From Syntrophomonadaceae bacterium (GTDB taxonomy: Bacteria > Bacillota > Syntrophomonadia > Syntrophomonadales > Syntrophomonadaceae): a stretch of DNA of 64,000 nucleotides. The notes under the pieces were generated by a model. That model worked only from the letters and a program-made list of their open reading frames with translations. It ran no database searches and was not told the origin of the DNA. The stretch spans positions 23,179 through 87,178 of the forward strand of contig JAAYCK010000098.1 of NCBI GenBank assembly GCA_012729835.1. The letters are read 5' to 3'. A program made the translations under genes and the position numbers. Below, piece by piece: positions 12,164-21,196 of this stretch. Numbering within the stretch: position 1 is the first letter of the stretch; the number at the start of each line of letters is the position of its first letter.

Positions 12164-13300
12164 ATGAGAAGAGTTTTCGTTATTGCAATGATTGTGATCT
12201 TGGCTATGCTTTGGTGGGGGGATGCTCCGGACATTGTTCAGGCGACAGGGCAGGTGCCGATTCGCTTGGTGGTGAATGGAGAACAAATAAGCACCGACGT
12301 TGATCCGGTAATCGTAGATGATAGTACCATGGTTCCGCTTCGAGTGATTGCAGATAACCTGGGCCGTCATGTATGGTGGGATAGTAATAACCGCAGGGTT
12401 ATTGTTTCGAGCACCACCGGAGAAAACCATACATTGCCTTCCCGCGGAGGAAACAAAGGCAGGATCAGCATCGTGGTTGACGGAGCAGAGATTCCCTCGC
12501 AGGTGCCTCCTTTTATCCAGGACGGGCGTACAATGGTACCCGTCCGGGTCATTGCCGAAGGTCTTGGCATGCTGGTTTCATGGGATCCGGAAGGGCGGTG
12601 CGTATTCATTGATGAGCCTGCCCCGAGCCAGCCGGAACAACCCAGCCCAACCGTAATCTCACCACCGGAGACAATGAATGTCAGTATTGATTCCATGGTG
12701 GACAATAACATAACTATCATGGGCACTGCTCAGGCCTCAGCAACTCAGATGAAGGCATTGCTTCTGGCAAAAAACCCCGAAGCTTCACCAGAAATTGTCG
12801 ATCTTTATTTGGAGATTGGGGAACAATATGGATTGCGCGGTGATATTGCATTTTGCCAGGCAGCCAAGGAGACCAGATGGTGGCAGTTTGGCGGACTGGT
12901 CCAGCTATTTCAAAACAATTATTGTGGTCTAGGTGCTACTGGTGTGCCGGCTGACGGGACGGAGAGTCTGCTGGGTGCTGATCCTGCCAGGGTATCTTAC
13001 CAGCCCGGTGTACATGGAGCTGTCTTTGCAACCCTGGCCGATGGGGTAGAAGCTCATATCCAGCATCTCTACGCTTATGCATGTAGGAAGCCGCTGCCTA
13101 CTGGGAAAGTCCTGGTTGATCCGCGCTTTACCCGACCTACCCGGGGGTGTGCTGTCTACTGGTCCGACCTGGGCGGAAAATGGGCAGTTCCAGGCTATGA
13201 CCCCAGCTATGCGAGCTTTGAGGAGGCGTATGCTGCCGGCAAGACTTATGGCCAAAGTATCCTTTATGATTATTATGCTCAGCTGTTTACCAATCCTTAA
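12164..13300 (+). CDS. Secreted glucosaminidase with copper-amine-oxidase-like domains
   Basis: The 378-residue protein starts with a signal peptide (hydrophobic 5-20) and is probably secreted. Two copper amine oxidase N-terminal-like modules follow (about 33-85 and 95-148), each with a MVPLRVIAD/MVPVRVIAE core; these are common wall-attachment or stalk modules in Clostridia. A low-complexity Pro/Ser linker leads to a mannosyl-glycoprotein endo-beta-N-acetylglucosaminidase-like domain (about 190-378) with AAKETRWWQFGG and NNYCGLGATG. The likely role is peptidoglycan turnover. The ATG at 12164 has a GGAGGGAG site. Confidence 0.88.
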   Translation: MRRVFVIAMIVILAMLWWGDAPDIVQATGQVPIRLVVNGEQISTDVDPVIVDDSTMVPLRVIADNLGRHVWWDSNNRRVIVSSTTGENHTLPSRGGNKGRISIVVDGAEIPSQVPPFIQDGRTMVPVRVIAEGLGMLVSWDPEGRCVFIDEPAPSQPEQPSPTVISPPETMNVSIDSMVDNNITIMGTAQASATQMKALLLAKNPEASPEIVDLYLEIGEQYGLRGDIAFCQAAKETRWWQFGGLVQLFQNNYCGLGATGVPADGTESLLGADPARVSYQPGVHGAVFATLADGVEAHIQHLYAYACRKPLPTGKVLVDPRFTRPTRGCAVYWSDLGGKWAVPGYDPSYASFEEAYAAGKTYGQSILYDYYAQLFTNP

Positions 13301-13685
13301 AGAAGGTCAAGGAATAATAAGGTATTACTCCCTAATTGTTTGATTTATCCAAATGTTTCCGCATTTTCTTATCTATAGTGACTATTTACGGGTTATTAAA
13401 CTATCATATATAATATTATCAACAAACTTAATATTCGGCTTCGTATTCTGTGGAGTTGGTCTATCTGTAGGGTTACTCATGACCGTTATATATAGAAATG
13501 TCCGGCCAAGATAGAGAGCAGGGCAAGGGGACAAGGGTAATTACCGTGCGGAACGGTTTATGGATACCAACATCGATCGCAGAATTGGCAACTAGATAAC
13601 CATGAGACGTTTTTGAGGGGGTGATTATGTCTATTATGGCTCTGCCAATGCTGGTTATATAAATTAGAGAAGGAGGCCAGATTAA
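13301..13685 (+). other. Leader region of the CoA-transferase operon with a possible 11-codon ORF
   Basis: No large gene lies here. A very short frame at 13627-13662 (MSIMALPMLVI) has a GAGGGGG site five bases upstream and ends 23 bases before the CoA-transferase start, which has its own AAGGAGG. It could be a leader peptide, but it may be chance. No clear terminator hairpin was found. Confidence 0.3.
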
Positions 13686-14732
13686 ATGGGATATCGCTAT
13701 ATAACTGACGATCAATACAATCGTCTGGTTGATTTTAAGGGCGCCCGTGAGTATCATCTGAAAAAAGACCGTGCCAAGAAAGATAAGAGGATGTCCTTAA
13801 GTGAAGCGGTAGGTCAATTTGTCCAGGACGGAGATATATTGGCCGAGACTGGATTTTCGTATGTTAGATCCCCTATTCAATCATATTTTGAAATAATTCG
13901 CCAGGGAAAAAAGAATTTGGTTAGTATTGGATCCCCCATGTCTAACACCTCTTACCTGATGTCCCTGGGACTCGTGAATGCTATTCATCTGTCATATATC
14001 GGGGTGGAGATGCGCGGCAATGACAAGAACTTTGCCCGGGCTATAAAAACCGGTATGGCTGAAATAGTATCCATCTGGAGCCATGGCGCTATGGGTCTGG
14101 GCTTTAAGGCGGCTCAACTAGGTACGCCGTTCGTAGCTTCCAAGCAGTTACTTGGTTCCGATATGATCAAACAAAACCCCTATATCAAGGTAATAGACAA
14201 CCCGCTTAATACTAAAGAAGATCCGGTATGTCTGATACCAGCCCTTTTCCCGGATGTTTGCATTATCCATGTACAGAGAGCTGACCGCTTCGGCAATGCG
14301 GTTATTGAAGGGCCTGCAATAAATGATATTGCCCTGGCAGCTGCCTGCCGCAAGGTAATAATTACGGCAGAACGTATCGTGCCGGAAATGACTATTAGAG
14401 ACGCCAGTGATGCCGCCATCCCCTTCTGGTATGTTGATGCGGTTGTCGATCTTCCCTATGGTGCGCTGCCCGGATGCATGCCCGGTTACTATTACTGGTC
14501 TCGTGAGTGGTGGGAATGGCTGGTCCGTATCTGCACTCCCAAGCAAGAGGCGGTGGAAGAGTTCTTCCAAGAGTGGGTTCACGAAACTAAAGACCAATAC
14601 GAATTCATTGATAAACTTGGCGGAATCCGCTTTATAGATCATGCCCGACGCCTGATGGAAGCTGCCCAGGCCAATATAGATGACTCCCAGGTCAGCTTTG
14701 CCTACCAGGAAGTTATTCCGAAGAGAGATTAG
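13686..14732 (+). CDS. Glutaconate-type CoA-transferase, subunit A
   Basis: The 348-residue protein resembles the alpha subunit of family I CoA-transferases of the glutaconate type, which exchange CoA between acyl-CoAs and free acids such as acetate. It has the early pattern SEAVGQFVQDGDILAETGF (residues about 38-56) and later VHVQ/IIHVQRADRFGN. About 37 residues precede the usual start of the fold. The neighbours (subunit B, acetate-transporter-like gene, acyl-CoA dehydrogenases) point to fatty-acid or other acyl-CoA metabolism. The exact substrate cannot be read from sequence. Start ATG at 13686 has AAGGAGG upstream. Confidence 0.87.
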   Translation: MGYRYITDDQYNRLVDFKGAREYHLKKDRAKKDKRMSLSEAVGQFVQDGDILAETGFSYVRSPIQSYFEIIRQGKKNLVSIGSPMSNTSYLMSLGLVNAIHLSYIGVEMRGNDKNFARAIKTGMAEIVSIWSHGAMGLGFKAAQLGTPFVASKQLLGSDMIKQNPYIKVIDNPLNTKEDPVCLIPALFPDVCIIHVQRADRFGNAVIEGPAINDIALAAACRKVIITAERIVPEMTIRDASDAAIPFWYVDAVVDLPYGALPGCMPGYYYWSREWWEWLVRICTPKQEAVEEFFQEWVHETKDQYEFIDKLGGIRFIDHARRLMEAAQANIDDSQVSFAYQEVIPKRD

Positions 14733-14749
14733 GAAGAAGGAGGGATAAT

Positions 14750-15532
14750 ATGAGCAACGTGGCACCAGCCAATCCGCTGGAAATGCTGGCCTATAATATC
14801 GCCCTGGAGATTGAGGACGACCAGATCGTTTATGTAGGAACCGGGTTGCCCATGGTGGGAGCCATGCTGGCAAAACTGACCCATGCTCCCAATATCACCA
14901 TGGTCTATGAGAGTGGGGGGCAGGACCCGATAGCCGGAGATATGCCCTGGTCGGTCGGCTGTCCCTTCACTTTCCGTAAATCTCCAATGAGCATGGAAAT
15001 GTCCATCTCTTTTGGCCAGAGTGCGATCGGATATGTTGACATCGCCTTCCAGGGCGGTGCGCAGATCGATATGTATGGCAATGTGAATACCTCGGTTATC
15101 GGTGAATATGGCGAGGGTTTGAAGGCTATCCTGCCCGGCAGCGGCGGCGGAAATGACATCGGCTCCCTGACGCAGAAGTCAGTATTGGTCGGCTTGATGA
15201 CTCCGGACCGTTTCCCGGCGAAGGTAGATTTTGTAACCACCCCTGGTTGGCTCGATGGCGGCGACTCCCGCGTCAAAGCCGGTCTGATGGGCGGGCCGAC
15301 CGCCGTGGTAACTCAGGTGGGGGTATTCGATTTTGAACCGGAAAGCAAGAGAATGCGGATCAAGTCTTTGAATCCGGGTATGACCGTGGAGATTGCACAG
15401 ATGTGTGCAGCCTTTGAACTGCTGGTTCCAGATAATGTCAAGGTGGCTGACGCTCCCAGCGACGAGGTTTTAACCATACTGCGCGAACAGGTAGATCCGC
15501 GCAAGGTGTTCATCAAGATGCCGGGCATGTAA
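14750..15532 (+). CDS. Glutaconate-type CoA-transferase, subunit B
   Basis: The 260-residue beta subunit pairs with the upstream alpha subunit; the genes are 17 bases apart with a GAAGGAGG site. Glu54 in MVYESGGQDP lies where the catalytic, CoA-esterified glutamate of the glutaconate CoA-transferase beta chain lies. Other family patterns are GTGLPMVGAMLAKLTHAPN and the glycine-rich GSGGGNDIGS. A strong bidirectional terminator follows. Soluble heteromer; acyl donor not predictable. Confidence 0.88.
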   Translation: MSNVAPANPLEMLAYNIALEIEDDQIVYVGTGLPMVGAMLAKLTHAPNITMVYESGGQDPIAGDMPWSVGCPFTFRKSPMSMEMSISFGQSAIGYVDIAFQGGAQIDMYGNVNTSVIGEYGEGLKAILPGSGGGNDIGSLTQKSVLVGLMTPDRFPAKVDFVTTPGWLDGGDSRVKAGLMGGPTAVVTQVGVFDFEPESKRMRIKSLNPGMTVEIAQMCAAFELLVPDNVKVADAPSDEVLTILREQVDPRKVFIKMPGM

Positions 15533-15555
15533 GGAAGTATCTTGTATATCGGGAT

Positions 15556-15590
15556 AAAAAAAGCAGGCCTTTTCGGCCTGCTTTTTTGTA
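15556..15590. terminator. Bidirectional terminator between convergent genes
   Basis: Stem AAGCAGGCC/GGCCTGCTT (15561-15569 with 15575-15583), loop TTTTC, with an A-run on the left and a T-run on the right. It can end both the CoA-transferase operon and the reverse acetate-transporter gene. Confidence 0.9.
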
Positions 15591-15596
15591 TACTGA

Positions 15597-16202
15597 TTAG
15601 TGTTCGCCGCCGCCTACAGGTCCGATCGGCCATACGACTTTGCCGTACATCTCGTTCAGGACCTGGGCAAGTGCAGTATAAACAGCGGAAAGGCCGCAGA
15701 ATATACCCTCGTATCCGAGGAAGGCGCCGATTTCTATTCCGGCCTTTTCAGCGGAAAGCAGGAAGAAGAGCAGAGCCAGGGTGAAGAATACAACCTGCAG
15801 GGCTCGGTTGGCCTTCAGGGTACCGATGAACATAACCAAGGTGAATAATCCCCACATAAAGAAGTAGGCAGACATTGCTCCGCCGGTTGGAGCCTCTACC
15901 GTGCCAGTTGCAGGCATCAACCAGATAAAGACCAATGAAAGCCAGAAAAATCCATAAGAAGTAAACGCTGTCGTGCCAAAGGTGTTATTTTTCTTCCACT
16001 CCATGATTCCGGCAATGATCTGAGCAAATGCGCCCATAAAGATACCCATACCGACAATCATAGTATTCAGCGGGAAAAATCCTGCATTGTGAATATTAAG
16101 CAGTACGGTAGTCAAACCAAAGCCCATTAACCCCAGGCATCCTGCGTTTGAGGTCACATCGTTGATATTGACTGATACTAAGCTAGGACTGTCTTTTGAC
16201 AT
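15597..16202 (-). CDS. Acetate uptake transporter family (GPR1/FUN34/YaaH) protein
   Basis: The 201-residue membrane protein has six hydrophobic segments typical of the AceTr family (SatP/YaaH in E. coli). The N-terminal signature region reads [14 protein letters not shown], a variant of the usual NPAPLGL motif, so the canonical Pro residues are replaced. Conserved FFW and the YxF(F/M)xWGL segment are present. Members move acetate or succinate with protons. Here, next to CoA-transferase and acyl-CoA dehydrogenases, it could release acetate made by beta-oxidation; this is inference. Confidence 0.83.
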   Translation of the reverse strand: MSKDSPSLVSVNINDVTSNAGCLGLMGFGLTTVLLNIHNAGFFPLNTMIVGMGIFMGAFAQIIAGIMEWKKNNTFGTTAFTSYGFFWLSLVFIWLMPATGTVEAPTGGAMSAYFFMWGLFTLVMFIGTLKANRALQVVFFTLALLFFLLSAEKAGIEIGAFLGYEGIFCGLSAVYTALAQVLNEMYGKVVWPIGPVGGGEH

Positions 16203-16634
16203 TTGAATACCCCTCCCATAAATAATTAATATCTCCTAAAGGAATAAAGTAATAGGTAAAATAACTCCTCCTTCCTGATTTATGTGATGCATTTTTGTCA
16301 ACGCACTTAATATTCAACATGATTTGTGAAAATCCTGTTGCCTTGTGACTTTTTTCTTTATTTTTGATTGTTAAGTTGGCGAAATAGTCCGAATACACGG
16401 CGAGATGTTCAAAAATTAACGTCAATCATTTATAATTATAAATCAAAGGATGTAATATCAGTGAACGGAGTAAAGGGTCGAGGATTCCGACAAAGAGAGT
16501 GGGGAGGTGAACTGCGGACTTTGTCTTAGGAAGATATATTTGTTTACTGAGATGAGCATACACCCCTATTTAATTCCGGTTATCCTGTTTAATGACAGGA
16601 TGAAGTTTTCAAAACATTTAAGGAGGTTATGATT
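16203..16634. other. Divergent intergenic region, acetate transporter and acyl-CoA dehydrogenase
   Basis: The 432-base region must hold promoters for both directions. A near-palindromic TTATAATTATAA (16430-16441) contains TATAAT on both strands and could be back-to-back -10 elements. A hairpin ATCCTGT/ACAGGAT (16582-16601, 6-base loop) lies 34 bases before the dehydrogenase start and is not followed by a T-run. No gene is seen. Confidence 0.4.
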
Positions 16635-18467
16635 ATGGCATCCAATTTTCTTTTTTCCAACCGGGACCACAAGTTTATTCTGAAGGAATGGTTAGATACA
16701 GAGAAAGTCCTATCCTTCGATGCATTCAAGGACTATTACAGCGTGGAAGACGTTGATAATATTCTGGACCAGGCCCTTAAGGTAGCCAAGGAAGTGGCAG
16801 CCCCCACCCGGGACGATAACGAAAGTATACAGGCGCAGTTCAGTGACGGAAAAGTAACGGTTCCCCCCTCATTTAAGGATTTATACTGGTTCTTAAACGA
16901 GAATGGCTGGGGTTCCAGCAATGAAGATGAGGAAGCGGAAGGACATCTGCCCCAGATTCTATTCCGCTGTTGCACCGAATATTTGGGTGGCGCCAATGCG
17001 GCATTTATGCCCTACGTGCTGGCTACCGCCGGTGCAGCCGGGTTGGTCGATCATTTCGGCAGCCCGGAAGTAAAAGCCCTCTTTAAAGAGAAGATGTATT
17101 CAGGTCAGTGGGCTGGAACTATGTGTTTGACTGAACCCAATGCTGGTTCTGACGTGGGCGATTTGCTCAGCAAGGCCTATCCGACCGACCAGCCCGGCGT
17201 GTATAAGATCAAAGGTACCAAATGCTTTATTACCGGCGGCCAGCAGGATATCACCGAGAACATCATCCACCTGGTACTGGCGCGGGTCGAAGGGGCCAAA
17301 CCGGGAACCAAGGGCATTTCGCTGTTTGTGGTGCCCCGTGAACGAGTTGATGCCGATGGTAACTTGCTCGGCAGCAACGATGTAGCTTGTGTCGGCATCG
17401 AACACAAGATGGGCATCAAGGGGTCGGCTACCTGTGTTTTGTCTTTCGGCGAAAATAATGAGTGTTTGGGTTATGTCCTGGGCAATCCGCCGGATGCCGA
17501 GGGCAATGGTGAAGGAATGGCCCAGATGTTCCAGATGATGAACGGTGCTCGCATGGAGACCGGTCATGCAGCGCTGAGTGAGACCGCAGTAGCCTATTTT
17601 AACGCCGCCGCTTATGCTCAGGAGAGGATCCAGGGTCGCCCCATCACCAATCCTAAATCCGACCGGGTAGCCATCATCAAACATGAGGACCTGCGCCGTA
17701 TGCTATTAGACCTAAAGGCTTACACTGAGGCCATGCGCGCTCTGATCTTCAAGACCTACTGGTATTTCGATGTAGCCAACTATTCCAAGGATCCTGAAGA
17801 AATCAAGCGGGTCAAGGCGCGTATGGAAGTCAATACACCCATTGTCAAGGCCTACTGCTCGGACAAGGCCTGGGAGCTCTGCGCTGAAGCTATGCAGTGT
17901 TTTGGCGGCAATGGTTATTCCGAAGAATACCCCATCGCTGAACTGGCACGCGACGTAAAGATCTACTCCATCTGGGAAGGCACCAATTACATCCAGTCCA
18001 TGGATCTGATCGGCCGCAAGTGGATGATGGGCAAAGGTCAAGTCTTTGCTGAATGGTTGGCCGAAATCGAAACCTTTGCTGCCGACCAGGCAGCTGCTGC
18101 CGGATTAGACCGGGAGATGGCCATTATAAAGCGGGCCGTTGACGCTTATAAAGAGATCCAGGCCACTATGGGCGGATTTGTCATGGGCGGCAATATGCCG
18201 ATGCTGCCGCTTTATGCTACCCGCATACTGCATGCCACCGGCGAACTGATCTGCGGCAAGCTCTTGCTGGAACAGGCCCTGATTGCCCAGAAAAAGATCG
18301 ACGAACTGGGCAAGGATCATTATGACTATGCCTTCTACAATGGCAAGGTAAATGCTGCCAAGTATTTCGTTCGCAACATTGTCCCTAACGTATTCCGGAC
18401 TCTGGAGGTAATCAAGGAAGGCGATACCTCGGTCCTGGATATTGAGGAAGCAGCACTCTTCATATAA
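16635..18467 (+). CDS. Acyl-CoA dehydrogenase, long (about 610-residue) type, copy 1
   Basis: This FAD enzyme should oxidise an acyl-CoA at carbons 2-3, passing electrons to ETF. Its 610 residues far exceed the usual 380. The form resembles the family with extra N- and C-terminal domains that includes DmdC (methylmercaptopropionyl-CoA dehydrogenase). Motifs: TMCLTEPNAGSDVGD (flavin region), RMETGHAAL, and IWEGTNYIQ with Glu448 at the usual catalytic-base position. The preferred ATG is 16635, eight bases from AGGAGG; the ATG at 16629 is too close. It is paralogous to 18965-20806 with long identical stretches. The substrate could be butyryl- or longer acyl-CoA. Confidence 0.92.
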   Translation: MASNFLFSNRDHKFILKEWLDTEKVLSFDAFKDYYSVEDVDNILDQALKVAKEVAAPTRDDNESIQAQFSDGKVTVPPSFKDLYWFLNENGWGSSNEDEEAEGHLPQILFRCCTEYLGGANAAFMPYVLATAGAAGLVDHFGSPEVKALFKEKMYSGQWAGTMCLTEPNAGSDVGDLLSKAYPTDQPGVYKIKGTKCFITGGQQDITENIIHLVLARVEGAKPGTKGISLFVVPRERVDADGNLLGSNDVACVGIEHKMGIKGSATCVLSFGENNECLGYVLGNPPDAEGNGEGMAQMFQMMNGARMETGHAALSETAVAYFNAAAYAQERIQGRPITNPKSDRVAIIKHEDLRRMLLDLKAYTEAMRALIFKTYWYFDVANYSKDPEEIKRVKARMEVNTPIVKAYCSDKAWELCAEAMQCFGGNGYSEEYPIAELARDVKIYSIWEGTNYIQSMDLIGRKWMMGKGQVFAEWLAEIETFAADQAAAAGLDREMAIIKRAVDAYKEIQATMGGFVMGGNMPMLPLYATRILHATGELICGKLLLEQALIAQKKIDELGKDHYDYAFYNGKVNAAKYFVRNIVPNVFRTLEVIKEGDTSVLDIEEAALFI

Positions 18468-18537
18468 CGACAGCAAGATTCACAAATAGGATTCCAGCTG
18501 TAACGATCTCTACATCTATATAAAAACGCTCACAAAT

Positions 18538-18570
18538 TAAAGCCATGGGCACATCCCATGGCTTTATTGT
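18538..18570 (+). terminator. Terminator after acyl-CoA dehydrogenase 1
   Basis: Twelve-base-pair stem (18538-18549 with 18555-18566, core AAAGCCATGGG) with a five-base loop CACAT, followed by only a short T-rich stretch (TTGT), so termination strength is uncertain. Confidence 0.65.
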
Positions 18571-18704
18571 CCCTGCCTTAAATTATTGCGAATATTTAAA
18601 CTTCTTATACAAAAAAGGATTTGCATCTATTTCATTAGAATATTACAGGTAATGAGTTTGATTGCTGGTCGAGTTCGTGGTTCGCCGGTGTAAGTTTTGG
18701 ACTA

Positions 18705-18727
18705 ATTCATATTATTTGGATATGAAT
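18705..18727. promoter_or_regulatory. Palindrome upstream of acyl-CoA dehydrogenase 2
   Basis: Perfect 8-base arms ATTCATAT and ATATGAAT separated by seven bases. The spacing suits a dimeric helix-turn-helix regulator. It lies about 240 bases before the second dehydrogenase gene. The binding protein is unknown. Confidence 0.4.
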
Positions 18728-18793
18728 GGTTAAAAAATTGTTTTGCCGGGGGACTTATTGGTGTCTTCAGGGGGGGTGATTGAAGATCACAAC

Positions 18794-18810
18794 AGCAACC
18801 TCAGGTTGCT
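18794..18810. promoter_or_regulatory. 17-base palindrome upstream of acyl-CoA dehydrogenase 2
   Basis: AGCAACCT-C-AGGTTGCT is a perfect 8+1+8 palindrome. As RNA the one-base loop would be strained, so an operator is more likely than a hairpin. The rest of the 497-base gap (18468-18964) holds no gene that I can support; it also has a short GTAGA run (about 18853-18868). Confidence 0.45.
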
Positions 18811-18964
18811 ATACTTGGTGTTGGAGACTATCTGCACCATGGGGAAGTTATAGTAGAGTAGAGTAGAGATTATTTAAATTTAAGGGGGGAGCTTCCCTAA
18901 TCAGGATCGGATATCCTTTGAACGTTTTAGGGGGTCTCCTTAAAAATGGAGGGAGAATAGAGAA

Positions 18965-20806
18965 ATGTCCGCTAATTTTGCATACAACAATATAAGAGAT
19001 TTCGAATTCATTCTGCAGGAATGGCTGCCATCTGAACAGATTTTTAACTATCCGGCTTTTGCTGATTACTATTCCAAGGACGATGTGAAGTCCGTTTTGG
19101 GCCCCATCCTTAAGATGTCTAAGGAAGTAATTGAGGCCACCAACGAAGACGGCGATTCTAATCCGGTTAAATTTGTCGATGGCAAGGCTACCTTACCGCC
19201 CAGCTTTGGCCCGCTCTTCCATCAATTACAGGAAGAGGGCTGGGGCACCAGCAACATCGACGACTCCGAAGATGCCATGGTCCTGCCCCATATTCTGCAT
19301 TCCATGGTCTGGGAAATGATCGCGGCTGCCAACCCCACCTTCGGTCCCTATATTATTCTGACCAGCGGTTCCGCCGGGCTGATCCAGAGCTTCGGCAGCG
19401 AACACGTAAAGAGCCTTTTCCTGCCCAAGATGATGGATGGCACTTGGGCCGGAACCATGTGTCTTACTGAACCTACTGCCGGTTCCGACGTAGGCGACAT
19501 CCTCTCCAAGGCTTATCCGACTGACGATCCCCGCATCTTCAAGATCAAGGGCAGTAAGATATTTATCACTGGCGGTGACAATGACTTCACTGAGAATCTC
19601 ATCCACCTGTACCTCGCCCGCGTAGAAGGCGCAAAACCCGGTACCAAAGGCATCTCCTTGTTCGTAGTTCCCAAGTATTGGGTCAATGATGACGGAAGTC
19701 TGGGCGAATTCAATGATGCTGTCACTGCTGGCTGCGAACACAAACTGGGTCAGCATGGTTCCTTTACCGCTGCCCTTACCTTTGGCGAAGAAAACAACTG
19801 CCGCGGCTGGCTGCTGGGCCAGGATCCCAGAGAGCATGACGGCGAAGGGCAGGGCATGGCAATGATGTTCCAGATGATGAACGAAGCTCGTATGGAGACT
19901 GGCCATGCCGCCCTCTCCTGTATCGCCAATGCCTATTACAATGCCCGCGATTACTGTAAAGAACGCGTACAGGGCCGTCTCTTGACCAATCCCAAAGGCG
20001 ACCGTGTAACCATCATAAATCACGAAGACATCAAACGTGCTCTGCTTTGCGGCAAGGCTCATGTTGAAGCCATGCGTGCTATGATGTACAAGACCTATTT
20101 CGCCTTTGACCAGCGTCATCATGATCCCGATCCGGAAGTTAAGGCCAAGGCCAATGACCTGATTGAAGTCACCACCCCGCTGTGCAAGGCCTATCCTTCC
20201 GATGAAGCCTGGTGGCTGATCGGTGAAGCCATCCAGTGCTACGGCGGCTACGGCTACTGCGAAGAGTACCCGGTAGCGCAGATCGCCCGCGACGTAAAGA
20301 TCTACTCCATCTGGGAAGGCACCAACTTCATCCAGGCCATGGACCTGGTCGGCCGCAAGTGGATGCTCAAGAAGGGTGCTGCTTTCGCCGCTTTCCTGCA
20401 GGAGATGAGAGACTTCTTTGAAGCCAACAAAGCAGTGGAAGGCTTCGAGAGAGAATTCGAGATCCTGGGCCAGGCCCTGGACGCCTACACCGGAATCCAG
20501 ATGGCGATCGGTGGATATTTCGGCCAGAAGAAATATGGCTTCCTGCCGCTCTATGCCCGCCGTATCCTGACTGCTACCTCTCAGCTGTATTGCGGACGTT
20601 TGATCCTGGATCAGGCTCTGATAGCTGATAAAAAGGCCAAAGAACTTGGCCCCGACCATTTCGATTATGCTTTCTACTTTGGTAAAGTGCAGGCGGCTCG
20701 CTACTATCTGAAGAACGTAGTGCCGAATGTTATGGCTACTGCCGGCATCGTCAAAGAAGCTGATTCCTCGGTTCTGGATATCCCCATCGAGGCATTCGAA
20801 TACTAG
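18965..20806 (+). CDS. Acyl-CoA dehydrogenase, long (about 610-residue) type, copy 2
   Basis: The 613-residue paralogue of the 16635 gene has the same layout: TMCLTEPTAGSDVGD, RMETGHAALS, and IWEGTNFIQ with Glu451 as the likely catalytic base. Codon choice is strongly skewed to C-ending codons, more so than in the first copy, which suggests high expression. The ATG at 18965 follows GGAGGGAG. It has its own long leader with two palindromes and is followed by two hairpin terminators, so it seems to be a single-gene unit. Probably a main fatty acyl-CoA dehydrogenase of the cell (inference). Electron-transfer flavoprotein genes are not in the window. Confidence 0.92.
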   Translation: MSANFAYNNIRDFEFILQEWLPSEQIFNYPAFADYYSKDDVKSVLGPILKMSKEVIEATNEDGDSNPVKFVDGKATLPPSFGPLFHQLQEEGWGTSNIDDSEDAMVLPHILHSMVWEMIAAANPTFGPYIILTSGSAGLIQSFGSEHVKSLFLPKMMDGTWAGTMCLTEPTAGSDVGDILSKAYPTDDPRIFKIKGSKIFITGGDNDFTENLIHLYLARVEGAKPGTKGISLFVVPKYWVNDDGSLGEFNDAVTAGCEHKLGQHGSFTAALTFGEENNCRGWLLGQDPREHDGEGQGMAMMFQMMNEARMETGHAALSCIANAYYNARDYCKERVQGRLLTNPKGDRVTIINHEDIKRALLCGKAHVEAMRAMMYKTYFAFDQRHHDPDPEVKAKANDLIEVTTPLCKAYPSDEAWWLIGEAIQCYGGYGYCEEYPVAQIARDVKIYSIWEGTNFIQAMDLVGRKWMLKKGAAFAAFLQEMRDFFEANKAVEGFEREFEILGQALDAYTGIQMAIGGYFGQKKYGFLPLYARRILTATSQLYCGRLILDQALIADKKAKELGPDHFDYAFYFGKVQAARYYLKNVVPNVMATAGIVKEADSSVLDIPIEAFEY

Positions 20807-20823
20807 AATCTATTTGTACCTTG

Positions 20824-20854
20824 AAGCCTCCGCCATTTGGCGGGGGCTTTTTTA
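20824..20854 (+). terminator. Terminator after acyl-CoA dehydrogenase 2
   Basis: Stem AAGCCTCCGCC/GGCGGGGGCTT with one G-T pair and a four-base loop, followed by TTTTTA. Strong intrinsic terminator. Confidence 0.92.
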
Positions 20855-20941
20855 TGGAAAAAACCCGTAATATGTTATCACATATAAACATGTTCGCTTG
20901 AAAGCAAATAATAAGCAGTTGCTGGAATACTACTAAGAAAA

Positions 20942-20967
20942 AAAGCCGTCCTAATCTGGACGGCTTT
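20942..20967. terminator. Second hairpin, possible backup terminator
   Basis: Stem AAAGCCGTCC/GGACGGCTTT with loop TAATCT, A-rich to the left. On the forward strand the T-run is only TTT, while on the reverse strand it is followed by a run of T, so it would work best in reverse although no reverse gene is adjacent. The remaining gap to 21196 holds another inverted repeat (GCTCATATA ... TATATGAGC, about 20968-20999) and no gene. Confidence 0.5.
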
Positions 20968-21196
20968 GCTCATATATTATTATCAGGCTATATATGAGCC
21001 ATATAGGAAATGGGAAGGGAAAGTAGAGGTTGACAATAAAGCTGATTATCAAGTTAAGTGTCAAGATAAGTGAAACGGCCCTTATTTGGATGGTTGAGAA
21101 AAAGTTGTTAAGTTGCTTTGCTGCTATTTATTGAGGTTTAACTTTATTGGCTTACCTGATAACAGTTTATGAAGTTGGAGGAGGAATGGTGCCAAT

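Noticed and set aside
18853..18868. GTAGA tandem run as a functional repeat
   Set aside because: Only about three short units; could be slippage and has no further support.
19226..20659. A 477-codon reverse-strand open frame
   Set aside because: It is the antisense of acyl-CoA dehydrogenase 2; strong C-ending codon bias of the sense gene removes stop codons from the antisense frame. No ribosome site and no family motif.
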